Source: Corydoras sp. C115 (Eukaryota; Chordata; Actinopteri; Siluriformes; Callichthyidae). Taken from it: DNA of 64,000 nt. Of this stretch, positions 37,001 to 49,664 are shown piece by piece. The notes under the pieces are model-generated. The model searched no databases, was not told where the DNA came from, and saw only the letters and a program-made list of their open reading frames with translations. Position 1 is the stretch's first letter; each line of letters begins with the position of its first letter. Location: contig JAFMOC010000022.1 in assembly GCA_019802505.1 (NCBI GenBank), positions 3,935,001-3,999,000 of the forward strand, given 5' to 3'. Made by a program: the position numbers and the translations under genes.

Positions 37001-37740
37001 TTGTTTCTATATGCAATGCACTTTATTCGGAAGAGGCAAAAAAAATAAAATAGGTTACAAAAAAATCAGGTTACATATTAAAAAATAAAGTATAATATTG
37101 AGAATATCATGTGTCTTAGGCTTTGCAAGCCTGGTCATGATTCATTGCTTTGCACCTCATTTAATGACAGAATTGTTGTTGAACATTACAATATTTTTCA
37201 AGTTAGCAAACCTTTGAGAAATTCTATGCATGTGAAATCTCAGTACATGTAGGTCAGGGCTAGCAGCCACTGTTAAATGATAAAAATAACCTCCAAAGTC
37301 TCAGGAGGCACCGTAAGAAACGGTCTATCAATTGTAAGAAATATTCAGATTGTAAACCACACAAACTTGCCTACTGTATTATGGTGAAGCTGCTCATGAG
37401 TCTAGTACAGTGAGGTGGATGTTTTTCATATGTATTGTTATACTCTTGCTTGCTTCAGGGTCAAAGAAATTTAATCACACACAATAAAATTCGAATGTAA
37501 CTCTGGTTTACACTTGACACTGGGGACAAATGGCAAAAAATTAATCAACATGTCACGTTATGATGGAACAAATAACCTCATTCTTTGCAGTGTATGATTG
37601 GTAGATTGCACCTGGAGAGTCTAGTGAAGCATTAATTAAAAGCAGTAATATAGTTGTCAATGTCGATAAATCAATGACCCTCCAGAGCAGGAAACATGGA
37701 GGAATGATACGGCCTGTAGCTTTCGCAAGTAAGCACTTTT
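34012..37740 (+). other. Intergenic sequence, largest repeat-poor stretch
   Basis: About 3.7 kb of AT-rich DNA has no SINE, no microsatellite and no recognisable coding exon. A block near 36590-36830 (with AATTGATTAGG, ATTTAATTATTATTAAT and CAGACCAAGATCTTACAGG) looks less random and might be a conserved non-coding element. Confidence 0.55.
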
Positions 37741-37749
37741 CCTGCTCCT

Positions 37750-37751
<2 letters not shown>

Positions 37752-37795
<44 letters not shown>
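37752..37795 (+). repeat. T44 homopolymer
   Basis: This is an uninterrupted run of about 44 T. No SINE or processed-gene sequence is visible on its 5' side in the minus orientation. It may be an expanded tract or partly an assembly artefact. Confidence 0.9.
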
Positions 37796-37802
<7 letters not shown>

Positions 37803-37867
37803 CATTTTATGAGACTAAAAATAACAGACAGAAGTTCACAATAAAATGTATAAATATGAATAAATAG

Positions 37868-37870
<3 letters not shown>

Positions 37871-37935
<65 letters not shown>

Positions 37936-38040
37936 CATACATACAATATATACATACAATATATATATATACATACAATATATACATATACAGTACAATA
38001 TATAGTGTATATAGTATATATATATATATATATATACAGT
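37871..38040 (+). repeat. (AT)30 plus AT/CATA-rich tract
   Basis: A pure AT tract (37871-37930) is followed by imperfect CATA and TA units to 38040. Confidence 0.93.
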
Positions 38041-39794
<1,754 letters not shown>

Positions 39795-39808
39795 CAATTT
39801 AGAAGTTA

Positions 39809-40161
39809 TCCATCCATCCATTCATTATCTCCCGCTTTATCCTCTAGTAGGGTCGCGGTGGGGTTCCCCATGCCCATGCAGGGGAGAACGTTTTGGGCAC
39901 TGGGCAGATACACCCAGGACAGGGCACCAATCCATCGCTGGGCACACACTCACTCACACAAACACACTCTATAGGGGGCAATTTGGAGAACTCAATTGAC
40001 TTGATCCATGTTTTTGGACTGTGGGAAGAAACCAGAGAACCCGGAGGAAACCCAGGCGGACACAGGGAGAACATGGAAACTCCACCCAGATTGGGATTCA
40101 AACCAGGAATCCCTAGTGCTGAGAGGCGAACGTGCTAACCACTAAGCCACCGTGCAGCCCT
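39809..40161 (-). mobile_element. tRNA-derived SINE, family A, full length with target-site duplication
   Basis: On the minus strand it runs from the tRNA-like head (GGTGGCTTAGTGGTTAGCAC) to a GAATGGATGGATGG tail. Flanks CAATTTAGAAGTTA (39795-39808) and CAATTTAGAAATTA (40162-40175) are a 14-bp duplication with one mismatch, showing retroposition by a LINE-type machinery. Confidence 0.9.
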
Positions 40162-40175
40162 CAATTTAGAAATTA

Positions 40176-40609
40176 CTTTTCTGGAAATTTAGTTTGTACA
40201 AAAGACCATTTATCAATAGAAGCTGTGACTGGTAAATAAATCCTGCTTTTGTTTATTAATAAATACAAACTGGAAAACAATTGTGAAATATGTGACTCAT
40301 GAAATATGTGACTTTAATGAGATGATACCATGCTCTGTGACATCTCAGACACACAGTGAGGTTTCTAATCACATTTTTCATACTTTTAAAATGTAAAGGT
40401 TTCAGTAAACACATCATTGCTGCATAAAGTGGATGTGATCTTTAATAATAGCTAAATATGTTTTTAAGTAACAGTTTTTTACTTAAAGAAACTTAAATAT
40501 TTTTAACAATTAAATTGTTAACCATACACATTGGATTTAATTTTTTAATGTGTGCTGCACAATAGTATTATGAAAGAGAATAAAATTATCACGTTAAAAC
40601 CCAGATCTG
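40176..40609 (+). other. Spacer between two SINEs
   Basis: AT-rich unique sequence with nothing recognised. Confidence 0.6.
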
Positions 40610-40621
40610 CAGTATCTTATT

Positions 40622-40966
40622 CATTCAGTCATTATCTCCCGCTTTATCCTCTATTAGGGTCGTGGTGGGGTTCCCCATGCCCATCCAGGGGAGAACGTCT
40701 CAGGCGCTGGGCAGATACACCCAGGACAGGGCGCCAATCCATCGCTGGGCACACACTCACTCACACAGACACACTCTATATGGGGCAATTTTGAGAATTC
40801 AATTGACTTGATCCATGTTTTTGGACTGTGGGAGGAAACCGGACAACCCGGAGGAACCCCTCGCAGACACGGGGAGAACATGGAAACTCCACCCAGATGG
40901 GGATTCGAACCGGGAATCCCTAGTGCTGAGAGGCGAACGTGCTAACCACTAAGCCACCGTGCCGCC
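40622..40966 (-). mobile_element. tRNA-derived SINE, family A, full length with target-site duplication
   Basis: This minus-strand copy has an intact A box (TGGCTTAGTGG) and B box (GGTTCGAATCC). It is flanked by perfect CAGTATCTTATT repeats (40610-40621 and 40967-40978), so the insertion is fairly recent. Confidence 0.92.
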
Positions 40967-40978
40967 CAGTATCTTATT

Positions 40979-42957
40979 AATGAATAAATTTTATATTTAT
41001 ATTAAGACATTGAAATTGATAATAATTTAGATTTTCTTCTTGCAAGTTAGCAGAATTAAAAAAAAAACTGTCAGTGGGAAAATAAAGTGTTGATGTAGAC
41101 TTTAATATCCATCTGTTTCTTCTGGTGCACTCTCTTTTAAATGAGAAAACTCTGCACACTGGTGCAATTGAGACAAATGAACAGACATGTTGCATTTGTG
41201 TTATAGAGAGGGGGCAAGTAGTTTTGCTGAGGCTGTAGGTTTGTGCGAGTGTGTACGTGTATGTGCGTGCATGTGTGTGTGTGTTTGTGAGAGTGTGTGT
41301 GTGTGTGAGTGTGAGAAAGAAAGAGAGGGAGAGGAAGATATAGAGGGAAAGAGAACAGGAGGAGCAGAAGAACCTGTGAGTGGGTGCTAAATTGACAGTC
41401 AGTAGTAATTACTGATCATGGCTCTGATAGCCCCACAGATTAAAACCCAGATTGTTTTCAATCTATTGCCTTTGCGCACGTATGCCTCATCCTATCAGAT
41501 GTAGAGGAATGCTGGATAATTGAAGTTGCTAGTTTGGTGCTACATTGTACAGTTCTAAGATGGAATCAATCATTGGTATTGGGACAATCTACTCCCTCTT
41601 CAATTCAAGTGTGTCATTTTTCATACCCCTAAATATAAAGGCTGCTCAGGAGACCTGACTTTTTCTCCTTTCTTTTATCAGGTCATAATTATAAATTTGA
41701 CATGGATGAGGGATGCCACACACCCACACAAGGATAAATTTAGACTTGCCACATTACTATTGCCACACAACTCACTATTAAGAGATCTTTTGCAGATTTA
41801 ATTCAGCTATGATGTCTGGTCATGTCTTCAATTACTTAGACTTTATTTTAAATAACTAGCTAGAGAAAACTTCATTATCTGACATAGGGTTCTATTAGGT
41901 TAGCAGCAGGAAGAATACATTATGGGATTATTGCTAAGATCCAGCAGTGGTGCTTTTGTGCCAAAAAATTATCATGGTCTCCAAGTTCATATCATTGTCA
42001 GCATGAACTAAATAATAACTATCCAAGGAAAAAAAGAAAATTAAAAGACAGAAAAGAAGTTCTTTAGTGGTGCATTAGAATGTTTTCCAGCCTCATGAGC
42101 ATCAACAACTCTTCCACTGAGGTTCTTAAAGATCTCATTTGTTCATGCCATGATACCAAGATTTCCACTGACAAGTCTTAATAGATCCTTTTTTATAAAT
42201 GAAACAATGCACCCACTCACACAGTCAGTCCATTGATTATAAACACCTGACTCTGATTTAACCTTCAAATTGTCTGGTAATATTCATGTTCTTCTGCCAC
42301 TCACAGATAAGTAATATTTGATCATTTTTTACAATAAGAAAATGAGTTTAATATTTTTATTTGGTTCGCTATATCTGTTTTTGGACTTTAGATCTAATGA
42401 AGTTTAGGTTAAATCAATGCAAAAATAAAAAAAACACCATTGTATTAACAGATAAGCCAAAAGTTTAACAATATTAAAACTTGGCCTTAGCCATTAAATT
42501 TTTGAGAATGATCCCACTGATCCTCAGGAATTAAAAAAGTCTTCACAGTAACATGCTGTCAGGGTTTTAGGAGTTCATTTTTGAAAAAGCAACCTACGTT
42601 CTTGTAAAAGTTATGACATCATATTACAGTAGCATTATTTAAAGGAAAAAAGAAAGCTGGCACCTTGCTAATGGAGCTCATGTGTTGGACTATACAACTC
42701 GCTGAGTTCTCTCAGATTCTGTGGTGTATTATTATGGGGTACAAAATTCATTAGTTGAATTTTGTGTTTATTTTGAAACCTGGCTGGGAGTCACAGTAAG
42801 TTAAACAGATGTAATAACCAAACTTTCTCTTTAAAACTCCTGTTGCATTTTAAACCTGTTGGATGTTATACAATGATTTAGCAAAAAAACATCCTGTCAT
42901 GAGGTATGAAAAGTATGAATTAATTTCTCTGCCTTTTCACGTGATATGTTTCTTAGC
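40979..42957 (+). other. Intergenic sequence
   Basis: It has a GT/GA-rich patch at about 41240-41370 that gives a spurious open frame. The rest is AT-rich with no recognisable gene. Confidence 0.65.
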
Positions 42958-43264
42958 TTGGAGATGGCTTAGTGGTTAGCACGTTCACGTCTCAGCACTA
43001 GGGATTCCCGGTTCGAATCCCCATCTGGGTGGAGTTTCCATGTTCTCCCCGTGTCTGCATGAGTTTCCTCTGGGTTCTCCGGTTTCCTCCCAAAGTCCAA
43101 AAACATAAATCAAGTCAATTGAGTTCTCCAAATTGCCCCATACAGAGTGTGTATGTGTTCATGAGTGTGTGCCCAGCGATAGATTGGCGCCCGAAACGTT
43201 CTCCCCTGGATGGGCATGGGGAACCCCCCCTCCAACCCTAATATAGGATAAAGCGGAAGCGGAA
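42958..43264 (+). mobile_element. tRNA-derived SINE, family A
   Basis: It has A box TGGCTTAGTGG and B box GGTTCGAATCC. There is a small internal deletion next to TTGGCGCCC, and the usual (AATG)n tail is replaced by GCGGAAGCGGAAGC. No target-site duplication could be defined. Confidence 0.85.
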
Positions 43265-44278
43265 GCATTTTTAGTTTAAATAAAGTTTTTTTAGGGTTAG
43301 CTGTAACTCGCTGTAACTGAAAATGATCTCCACTGCTGTGGTCTTGATCAGGAGTGATTCAATACTCATTCATTCAGTTCATACAATACTCTTCAGAATA
43401 TAAGAAATACCTTTATATGTCTGATATTTTATGTAACATTAGATAACATTTTTGCAAAAGTTTTGCTTCCTAGGGTTAGGGTTAGCATGTGATTAATCTG
43501 TGGGCATGCTCATTAATGTAGTGTGTGATGTAAAACCCATGAATCCATGATCAGTCGTTATCTCTTTTGGGTACTCTCTTGAGATAATGTTAAGAGCATG
43601 ACAAGTTTCGGACATGCACAGGGGAGAAAGGAAAGGAACAACACAGAAATGGATGGTTTTCAACTGCCCAACAGATACACAGTTAACTAGTTCTCCTACA
43701 ACTTGATGGCCTCATCCAGCACCGCTGGGGGGTCTGGAATTAGATTAGGCTCTGAGTATTCCATTGTGATAGTGGCTGGAAGCTGTTGGGTCACTAACTG
43801 GGAATCTCCTGATAAAAGTGACATTAACTATACCACATAGTGGCTCTTCTGTGAGTCTCATGCTTTTGCAGTAAGTGTAACATTTTAATATGGAAGCTGA
43901 AGTTCTTGAAATCATTGCAGAGGAAGTAGCACTTTGGTTATAGCAATGATCCTCTAGCACGTATAATAGCATGTTTTGTTTAACCATGCAGTGTCATGAA
44001 TCTGGGTGACCGTAGGCAGCACAGTGTTGTAAGCTATGCCACTCTCCATGAATTGAAGAGCTAGTGTTTAACTAATCCATATTTACTCCCTGCTTTTTCT
44101 AATCAGCGCATCAGTCCCAGTGGTAGGGGCTCTTTCTGGATTTGCTATGGTGGACAAGGAGCACCCCATTGTCTCAGGTCAGTATGCACCTTTTTTTTTG
44201 TCTGTTGCAGACACTCTCTGAGGTGCACTTGAGCAATAGTTAGAGCAGAGTGCCACCTGATGTATGATTTTGTTTGTT

Positions 44279-44295
44279 GGGGGGGGGGGGGGGGG
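44279..44295 (+). repeat. G17 homopolymer
   Basis: Seventeen consecutive G sit in otherwise AT-rich DNA. The run could form a G-quadruplex and is prone to sequencing error. Confidence 0.9.
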
Positions 44296-44464
44296 TTACA
44301 TGTGCATTTGAGGTATGGTCTTTGTGCAGACATTGTGTAAGATGTTTACATGTTGTGACATAATTTATTTTGCATTCATTATATTTCATTATATTAGTTA
44401 AATACAACTGTTTCTGACATAAGTTATTGCTGTATTGGGACTCATTATTAAGCAAACATTTATG

Positions 44465-44489
44465 AAAAAAAAAAAAAAAAAAAAAAAAA
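44465..44489 (+). repeat. A25 homopolymer
   Basis: An uninterrupted run of 25 A, 27 bp before a SINE. Confidence 0.93.
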
Positions 44490-44515
44490 CAGATTTGTCG
44501 CTGTGTTTCCTTAGT

Positions 44516-44862
44516 GGGCGGTAGCTTAGTGGTTAGCACGTTCGCTTCTCAGCACTAGGGATTCCCGGTTCGAATCCCAAAGTGGGTGGAGTTTCCGTCT
44601 TCTCCCCGTTTCCGCGTGGGTTTCCTCCGGGTTGTCCGGTTTCCTCCCACAGTCCAAAAACATGGATCAAGTCAATTGAGTTCTCCAAATTGCCCCCTAT
44701 AGAGTGTGTTTGTGTGAGTGAGTGTGTGCCCAGCGATAGATTGGCGCCCTGTCCTGGGTGTATCTGCCCAGCGCCCGAGACGCTCTCCCCTGGATGGACA
44801 TTTGGAACCCCACCGCGACCCTAATAGAGGATAAAGCGGCAGATAATGAATGAATGAATGAA
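44516..44862 (+). mobile_element. tRNA-derived SINE, family A, full length
   Basis: It starts GGGCGGTAGCTTAGTGG, has B box GGTTCGAATCCC and ends in (AATG)n. TGTTTCCTTAG (44504-44514) and TGTTTACTTGG (44863-44873) form a possible, imperfect target-site duplication. Confidence 0.87.
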
Positions 44863-44873
44863 TGTTTACTTGG

Positions 44874-45905
44874 CACTTGTCCTGTTTAATTAATGCTGTG
44901 CAAAACAAAACAAAAAAATCGAATGGAGTCTCCTGGTTAGGGTCAACAACAGAGTTTGAAACTCGAAATATGACCTGAAAGAATATAAATATTAATTAAG
45001 TGAGATCAAGCTAGGCACATTGAGAGTGTTTGTGTACACTGAATAGGACAGTGTGTTGCACTGAGTGCTAAATGCATAGCAGAGTCTTCTCCTAATATCA
45101 GGTTTCATGGTGCTTGTAAATTATAGATTTTGATATGAAGTTATAATAGCCACTTGAGTGATATCTGTTTCATGGAAAAAGATCGTCTCAGCGTTTTTCT
45201 TTCATGTCAGTCCCTGGTGGTTTTCTGATTACCATCCGTCATGTTGATGCCCCATTGTTTATTGATCAAAAGCTCATAAACTGTGAAAGGATACAGCAAT
45301 GATGGAGCCTCTAAAAGCATTCTTAAATAGATTAGTGTTGGCAAGTGAAAAACCACAAGAGCCCCTTAGAAATGAATGTGTGAAGGCCCACTCACAAGGC
45401 ACTGAGATTAAAACAAGGCAGAACAGCCCTTGGGCCATTTTATTTGATCCTTGTTCTTCTTTATCCTTACATATTGTCTTTTAAATTAAGTACTCCTGTT
45501 TATATTCTTATTGGTGCTCATAACTAAGTTGTTTAGATGACAATAGCGAAACACGATCTTACAGTTGGATGCGCATCTACATATTTTTTAAAGTGTAATG
45601 CTTTTGCCAAGAGTCTAAACTATTTGTCTTTGTGCCATGCCCTGGTGTCTTGTGGTACATCACAGGAAAGATGAATGCAGCTAATAGACTGTGACACAGC
45701 CATTAACTACAGCTGTAATGAAAGTGTAATGGAATCAAGCAGCCATTTTTCAGCACCACACTACCAGACATAGGTAAAATGTTTAAACATGAACCAAGAG
45801 GCTCTGTTCTCTTTATTCTGCTTATCTTTAGCCTTCATCTGCCACATAAAATGCCAAGATCGACAAGAACATTTAAGCCCATAAGCATATTTTTTATTAT
45901 ATGAA
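44874..45905 (+). other. Intergenic sequence
   Basis: No gene is recognised. The 61-codon open frame at 45299-45484 is considered chance. Confidence 0.6.
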
Positions 45906-45921
45906 AATGTATTTAGACTGA

Positions 45922-46270
45922 GGCGGCACGGTGGCTTAGTGGTTAGCACGTTCGCCTCTCAGCGCTAGGGATTCCCGGTTCGAATCCCCATCTGGGTGGA
46001 GTTTCCATGTTCTCCCCGTGTCTGCGTGGGTTTCCTCCGGGTTCTCCGGTTTCCTCCCACAGTCCAAAAACATGGATCAAGTTAATTGAATTCTCAAAAT
46101 TGCCCCATATAGAGTGTGTCTGTGTGAGTGAATGTGTGCCCAGCGATGGATTGGCGCCCTGTCCTGGGTCTATCTGCCCAGCGCCTGAGATGTTCTCCCC
46201 TGGATGGGCATGGGGAACCCCATCGCGACCCTAATAGAGGATAAAGCAGAAGATAATGAATGAATGAATG
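45922..46270 (+). mobile_element. tRNA-derived SINE, family A, youngest-looking copy
   Basis: This full-length copy has perfect A and B boxes, starting GGCGGCACGGTGGCTTAGTG. It is flanked by a perfect 16-bp duplication AATGTATTTAGACTGA (45906-45921 and 46271-46286). It is the best reference copy in the window. Confidence 0.95.
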
Positions 46271-46301
46271 AATGTATTTAGACTGAATTTTTATTACACT
46301 T

Positions 46302-46592
46302 GACAGTACAGTGGCTTAATGGTTAGCACATTTTCCTCTCAACGCTGGTGATCCAAGTTCGAATCCTGATCTGGGTGGAGTTTCCATGGCCTCTGTATAG
46401 TGTGTGCGTGTGTGCGTGTGTGTGCGTGTGTGCGACTGTGTGTCTGTGTGTGTGTGTGTCCAGGGATAGATTGGTCCCTTGTCCTGAGTGTATCTGCCCT
46501 GCAACCGAAATGATCTATCCTGAATAGGCATGGGAAACCCTCTAGTATAGGATTAAGTGGAAGATGATGGATGGATGGATGGATGGATGGAT
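46302..46592 (+). mobile_element. tRNA-derived SINE, family A, diverged copy
   Basis: It begins GACAGTACAGTGGCTTAATGG with B box AGTTCGAATCC. The centre is partly replaced by a GT/GC-rich tract and it ends in (GGAT)n. It lies immediately downstream of the younger copy. Confidence 0.8.
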
Positions 46593-46609
46593 GTATTGAT
46601 ATTCTTACA

Positions 46610-46963
46610 GCAATACATGGTTACCACCTCTCAGCACTAAGGTTCTAGGTTTGGATTCGGATCTGAGTGGAGTTTCCATGTTCTCCCCATGTCCATATGG
46701 GTTTTCTGGTTTCCGTCCACAGTCCAAAAACATGAATTCAAGGTGAATTGGCTACTCTAAACTGCCCCTATATGATGTGTGCGTGTGCATGTGCGTGCGC
46801 GTGTGCGTGTGCATGTGCGTGTGCATGTGCGTGCGCGTGTGCATGTGCGTGTGTGTGAGCGTGTGTGTGAGCGTGTGTGTGAGCGTGTGTGTGAGCGTGT
46901 GTGTGAGCGTGTGTGTGAGCGTGTGCGTGAGCGTGTGCGTGAGCATGAGCGTGAGTGTGTGTG

Positions 46964-47003
<40 letters not shown>

Positions 47004-47095
47004 TGAATGTATGCCCAGCAATGGATCTGCTCAGGGCCCAAAAAGCCCCCCCAACCTAGAGGATCAAGAGAAATATAATGAGATCAGAGGAGATA
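46610..47095 (+). mobile_element. tRNA-derived SINE, family A, old copy expanded by a microsatellite
   Basis: Head remnants (CATGGTTACCACCTCTCAGC), the GAGTTTCCATGTTCTCCCCA body and the CCCAGCAATGGATC block are separated by about 230 bp of GT/GA tandem repeat. It is third in a row of same-strand copies. Confidence 0.75.
46764..47000 (+). repeat. GT-rich compound repeat with 12-bp units, then (GA)n
   Basis: Irregular GTGCGT/GCAT units lead into eight 12-bp units (46849-46944; six GTGTGTGTGAGC, two GTGTGCGTGAGC). These are followed by a GA tract (46967-47000). It appears to have grown from the GTGTGTGAGTGAG stretch normally present in the SINE body. Confidence 0.9.
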
Positions 47096-49385
47096 TTATT
47101 CCACGTTGTTAGTGTGCCACATGACTCTTTGCCCTCACATCCTCATTTTCACCTTTCTAATGACCCTGTCTCCTAACCTGTGCCGTTTCCCCATCTAACA
47201 GTCCTGTAGTCAATTCACCCACCTGTTTCATATTATAACACCTTTTTATATATGGTTTGCAAGTCTCTGCTTCTTTGTGTCTGCTTTTGTGTTCTATTCT
47301 CATTATATTTCCACACTTGTTTCAGTTTATGCTCTTTATGCATTCGATAATTCTCCAGTTTCAATTACAGTTTGTTGGTTTGTCAGTTGCTCAATTTTCA
47401 CAGATGACTGACTGGCTTGCCTTTTTGTTGCTGCATAATTTTTAAATTATGATCCAGATGTATTTAAGCCATTGATGCTACAAGTGCAACTCTACATCAG
47501 TAATAGACTTTCCTAAATTTATGGGAGTAGGACAGACCTTCTCTTTTGTGCATTTTCAGTGTGGTCTGCCTCTTGCTTAAGGAGTACATTTGTACCAGTA
47601 CCAGGAGTACCAGTTGATTTTACTGTTAGTAAGTGCCATGCACAGGGCAAACGTTTTTTTTTTTCCAAAATTTTATGACATCAATGACAGCAACTGCGCA
47701 GCCCCACTATTTGCTGCTGGGAGTTAACCTCCTCCTCCTCCTCCTCTGTTTGGATCACTTTCTGGCCTTTTCTGAACTCCCTTTTGTTACCATTTTGTTC
47801 CACACCTCACATGTCATTCCCTCTGGAGGTAAACACCATGATTTGGATCAAGTCTGTTCAATGAGGAGTATATAAATGCTAGCAAAAAATCTTAAAAGGA
47901 GCATGTACTTGTGGAAATGTATTTCTAAGGCAGAAGCAACATCAGTTACATTATTCAACATTTTGCAGACATTCTTATGGGGAGGTTGCAGATTTCATGA
48001 CATAGTAAAATCTGGTTTTATGTTTGTTTAACCAACCATTGTAGTTATACAATTAAATATTCAGGTCAGTCCTTCTCAAAAATTACTAGCCATATAATTT
48101 AATAACTAAATAATGTCATGTTATTTAGTTATGTGATTTATTTCTTGCTCAGATTTTAAGGACTCACATTTTACTGACATTTGTGCAAAGCATTCATTAA
48201 TCATATTTATGATTCTTTTATGATTTATGAAAAAATGTGTTCCTAAAGGTTCCATCTTTCGATCTAAGAAAACAATTTGTGGCATTTTCAAATGCTTTTG
48301 TATGTATAAGTATAAGAGTGTTATCTGTATAATTTACAGCTACAACAAGCCATTCACATAAAATCAGTATTCACAGTATGAAATATGATTTTTATACGTT
48401 CAGAAAAAAGCAGATAAAACGACACAGTAAATGGCAATTAGTTTTTCTAGGTACAGAATAACCACACAGTGGCAACTACTCGTACTAGTGCAATAAATAC
48501 CATCACACCACCACCAAGTTAGTGTCACTGCATCTGCCCAAGGCTACCAATTTAACTAAATACAAAAACCCTGTTATAAACATTAACTGGTTGACATTAC
48601 ATCAAATAAATATTATTAAATGAGTTTTTTTTAATTATTTCAAAAACAAAAGTAAATATCATACATTATAGGACTACAATAGTGTATGTGTGATTAATGA
48701 AAAGTGAAAAAATGCCTGTTCATTTTTCAGTTTCAGATAATCTCAAAGAACAAGGCTATTTATAACTTAATTATGCATCATAAACTTTGCTAGTCAATAT
48801 CAATATCAACTTTGAATATAACCTATTACATGGGTGAGATGTCTTTCTATAGTCTTCACAGGTCTTTTAAGATTTTTTTTGGAGCAGTAACTTTCTGTTC
48901 TATAAAATTGATTTGTTTGTCAGGAGGACAGACTGTTTTGGACTCTTTCAGCCATGAAATCTTGTAGTGAAATAGGAGTATCAATCATGAAGAAGCAGAC
49001 AGAAAGAGTGAGATTTGACATTAATTTAGATGTTCTCTGTTGGACTGAATCCTAGGTTTGTGTGGGACAAGATAATATGACATCACATAATCCATTAAGG
49101 CACCAGCAATATTTACAAATCTTTATGACAAAATTACTATTACAGTTCTCATCAGTGTTTGGAAGTATTGCATTGTGTGACAGGGTAAAAACCCAAAATG
49201 TATTTTTACACACTTTCAATAATTTCCTAAAATCTTGTTTTAACAATAGCCAATAGCAAAGAAAAATAATGACTGGTCTCAACAGCAAACAAAAAACATT
49301 ATTTTTTAAAGCCTAAGGAACTTATTTTTTGTTATGATATCACATTGAAAGTCTGCCTTGATGTCAGAGATGATTCTATTCTCAT
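47096..49385 (+). other. Intergenic sequence
   Basis: AT-rich with no recognisable gene; a (CTC)n patch at 47730-47748. Short open frames do not resemble known proteins. Confidence 0.65.
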
Positions 49386-49664
49386 CTTAGTGGTTAGAAT
49401 GTCTGCATCTCAGTGTTGGGGATCCAGGTTAGAATCCCGATCTGGGTGGAGTTTTCAAGTTCTCCCCATGTCCATCTGGGCTTTCTCTGGGTTATCCAAT
49501 TTCCTCCTACAGTAAAAAAAAATGTATGCTAAATAAATGGGCCACTCTAAATTGCCCCTATACAGAGTCTGTGTGAGTAAGCAACGGATTGGTGTCCTGT
49601 CCTGTGTGCATCTGCCCCCCCCATGCCTAGTAGAGGATTAAGCAGAAGATAATGAGATGAGATG
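49386..49664 (+). mobile_element. tRNA-derived SINE, family A, diverged
   Basis: It starts inside the A box (TTAGTGGTTAG), with a decayed B box (GGTTAGAATCCCG), the CTGGGTGGAGTTTTC body and a GATAATGAGATGAGATG end. The tail differs from the AATG tails of younger copies, suggesting an older subfamily. Confidence 0.75.

Larger units (their letters stand above)
43265..44515 (+). other. Intergenic sequence with homopolymers
   Basis: It contains a G17 run (44279-44295) and an A25 run (44465-44489). No gene is recognised. A 80-codon minus-strand frame at 43745-43987 has no known match. Confidence 0.65.
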
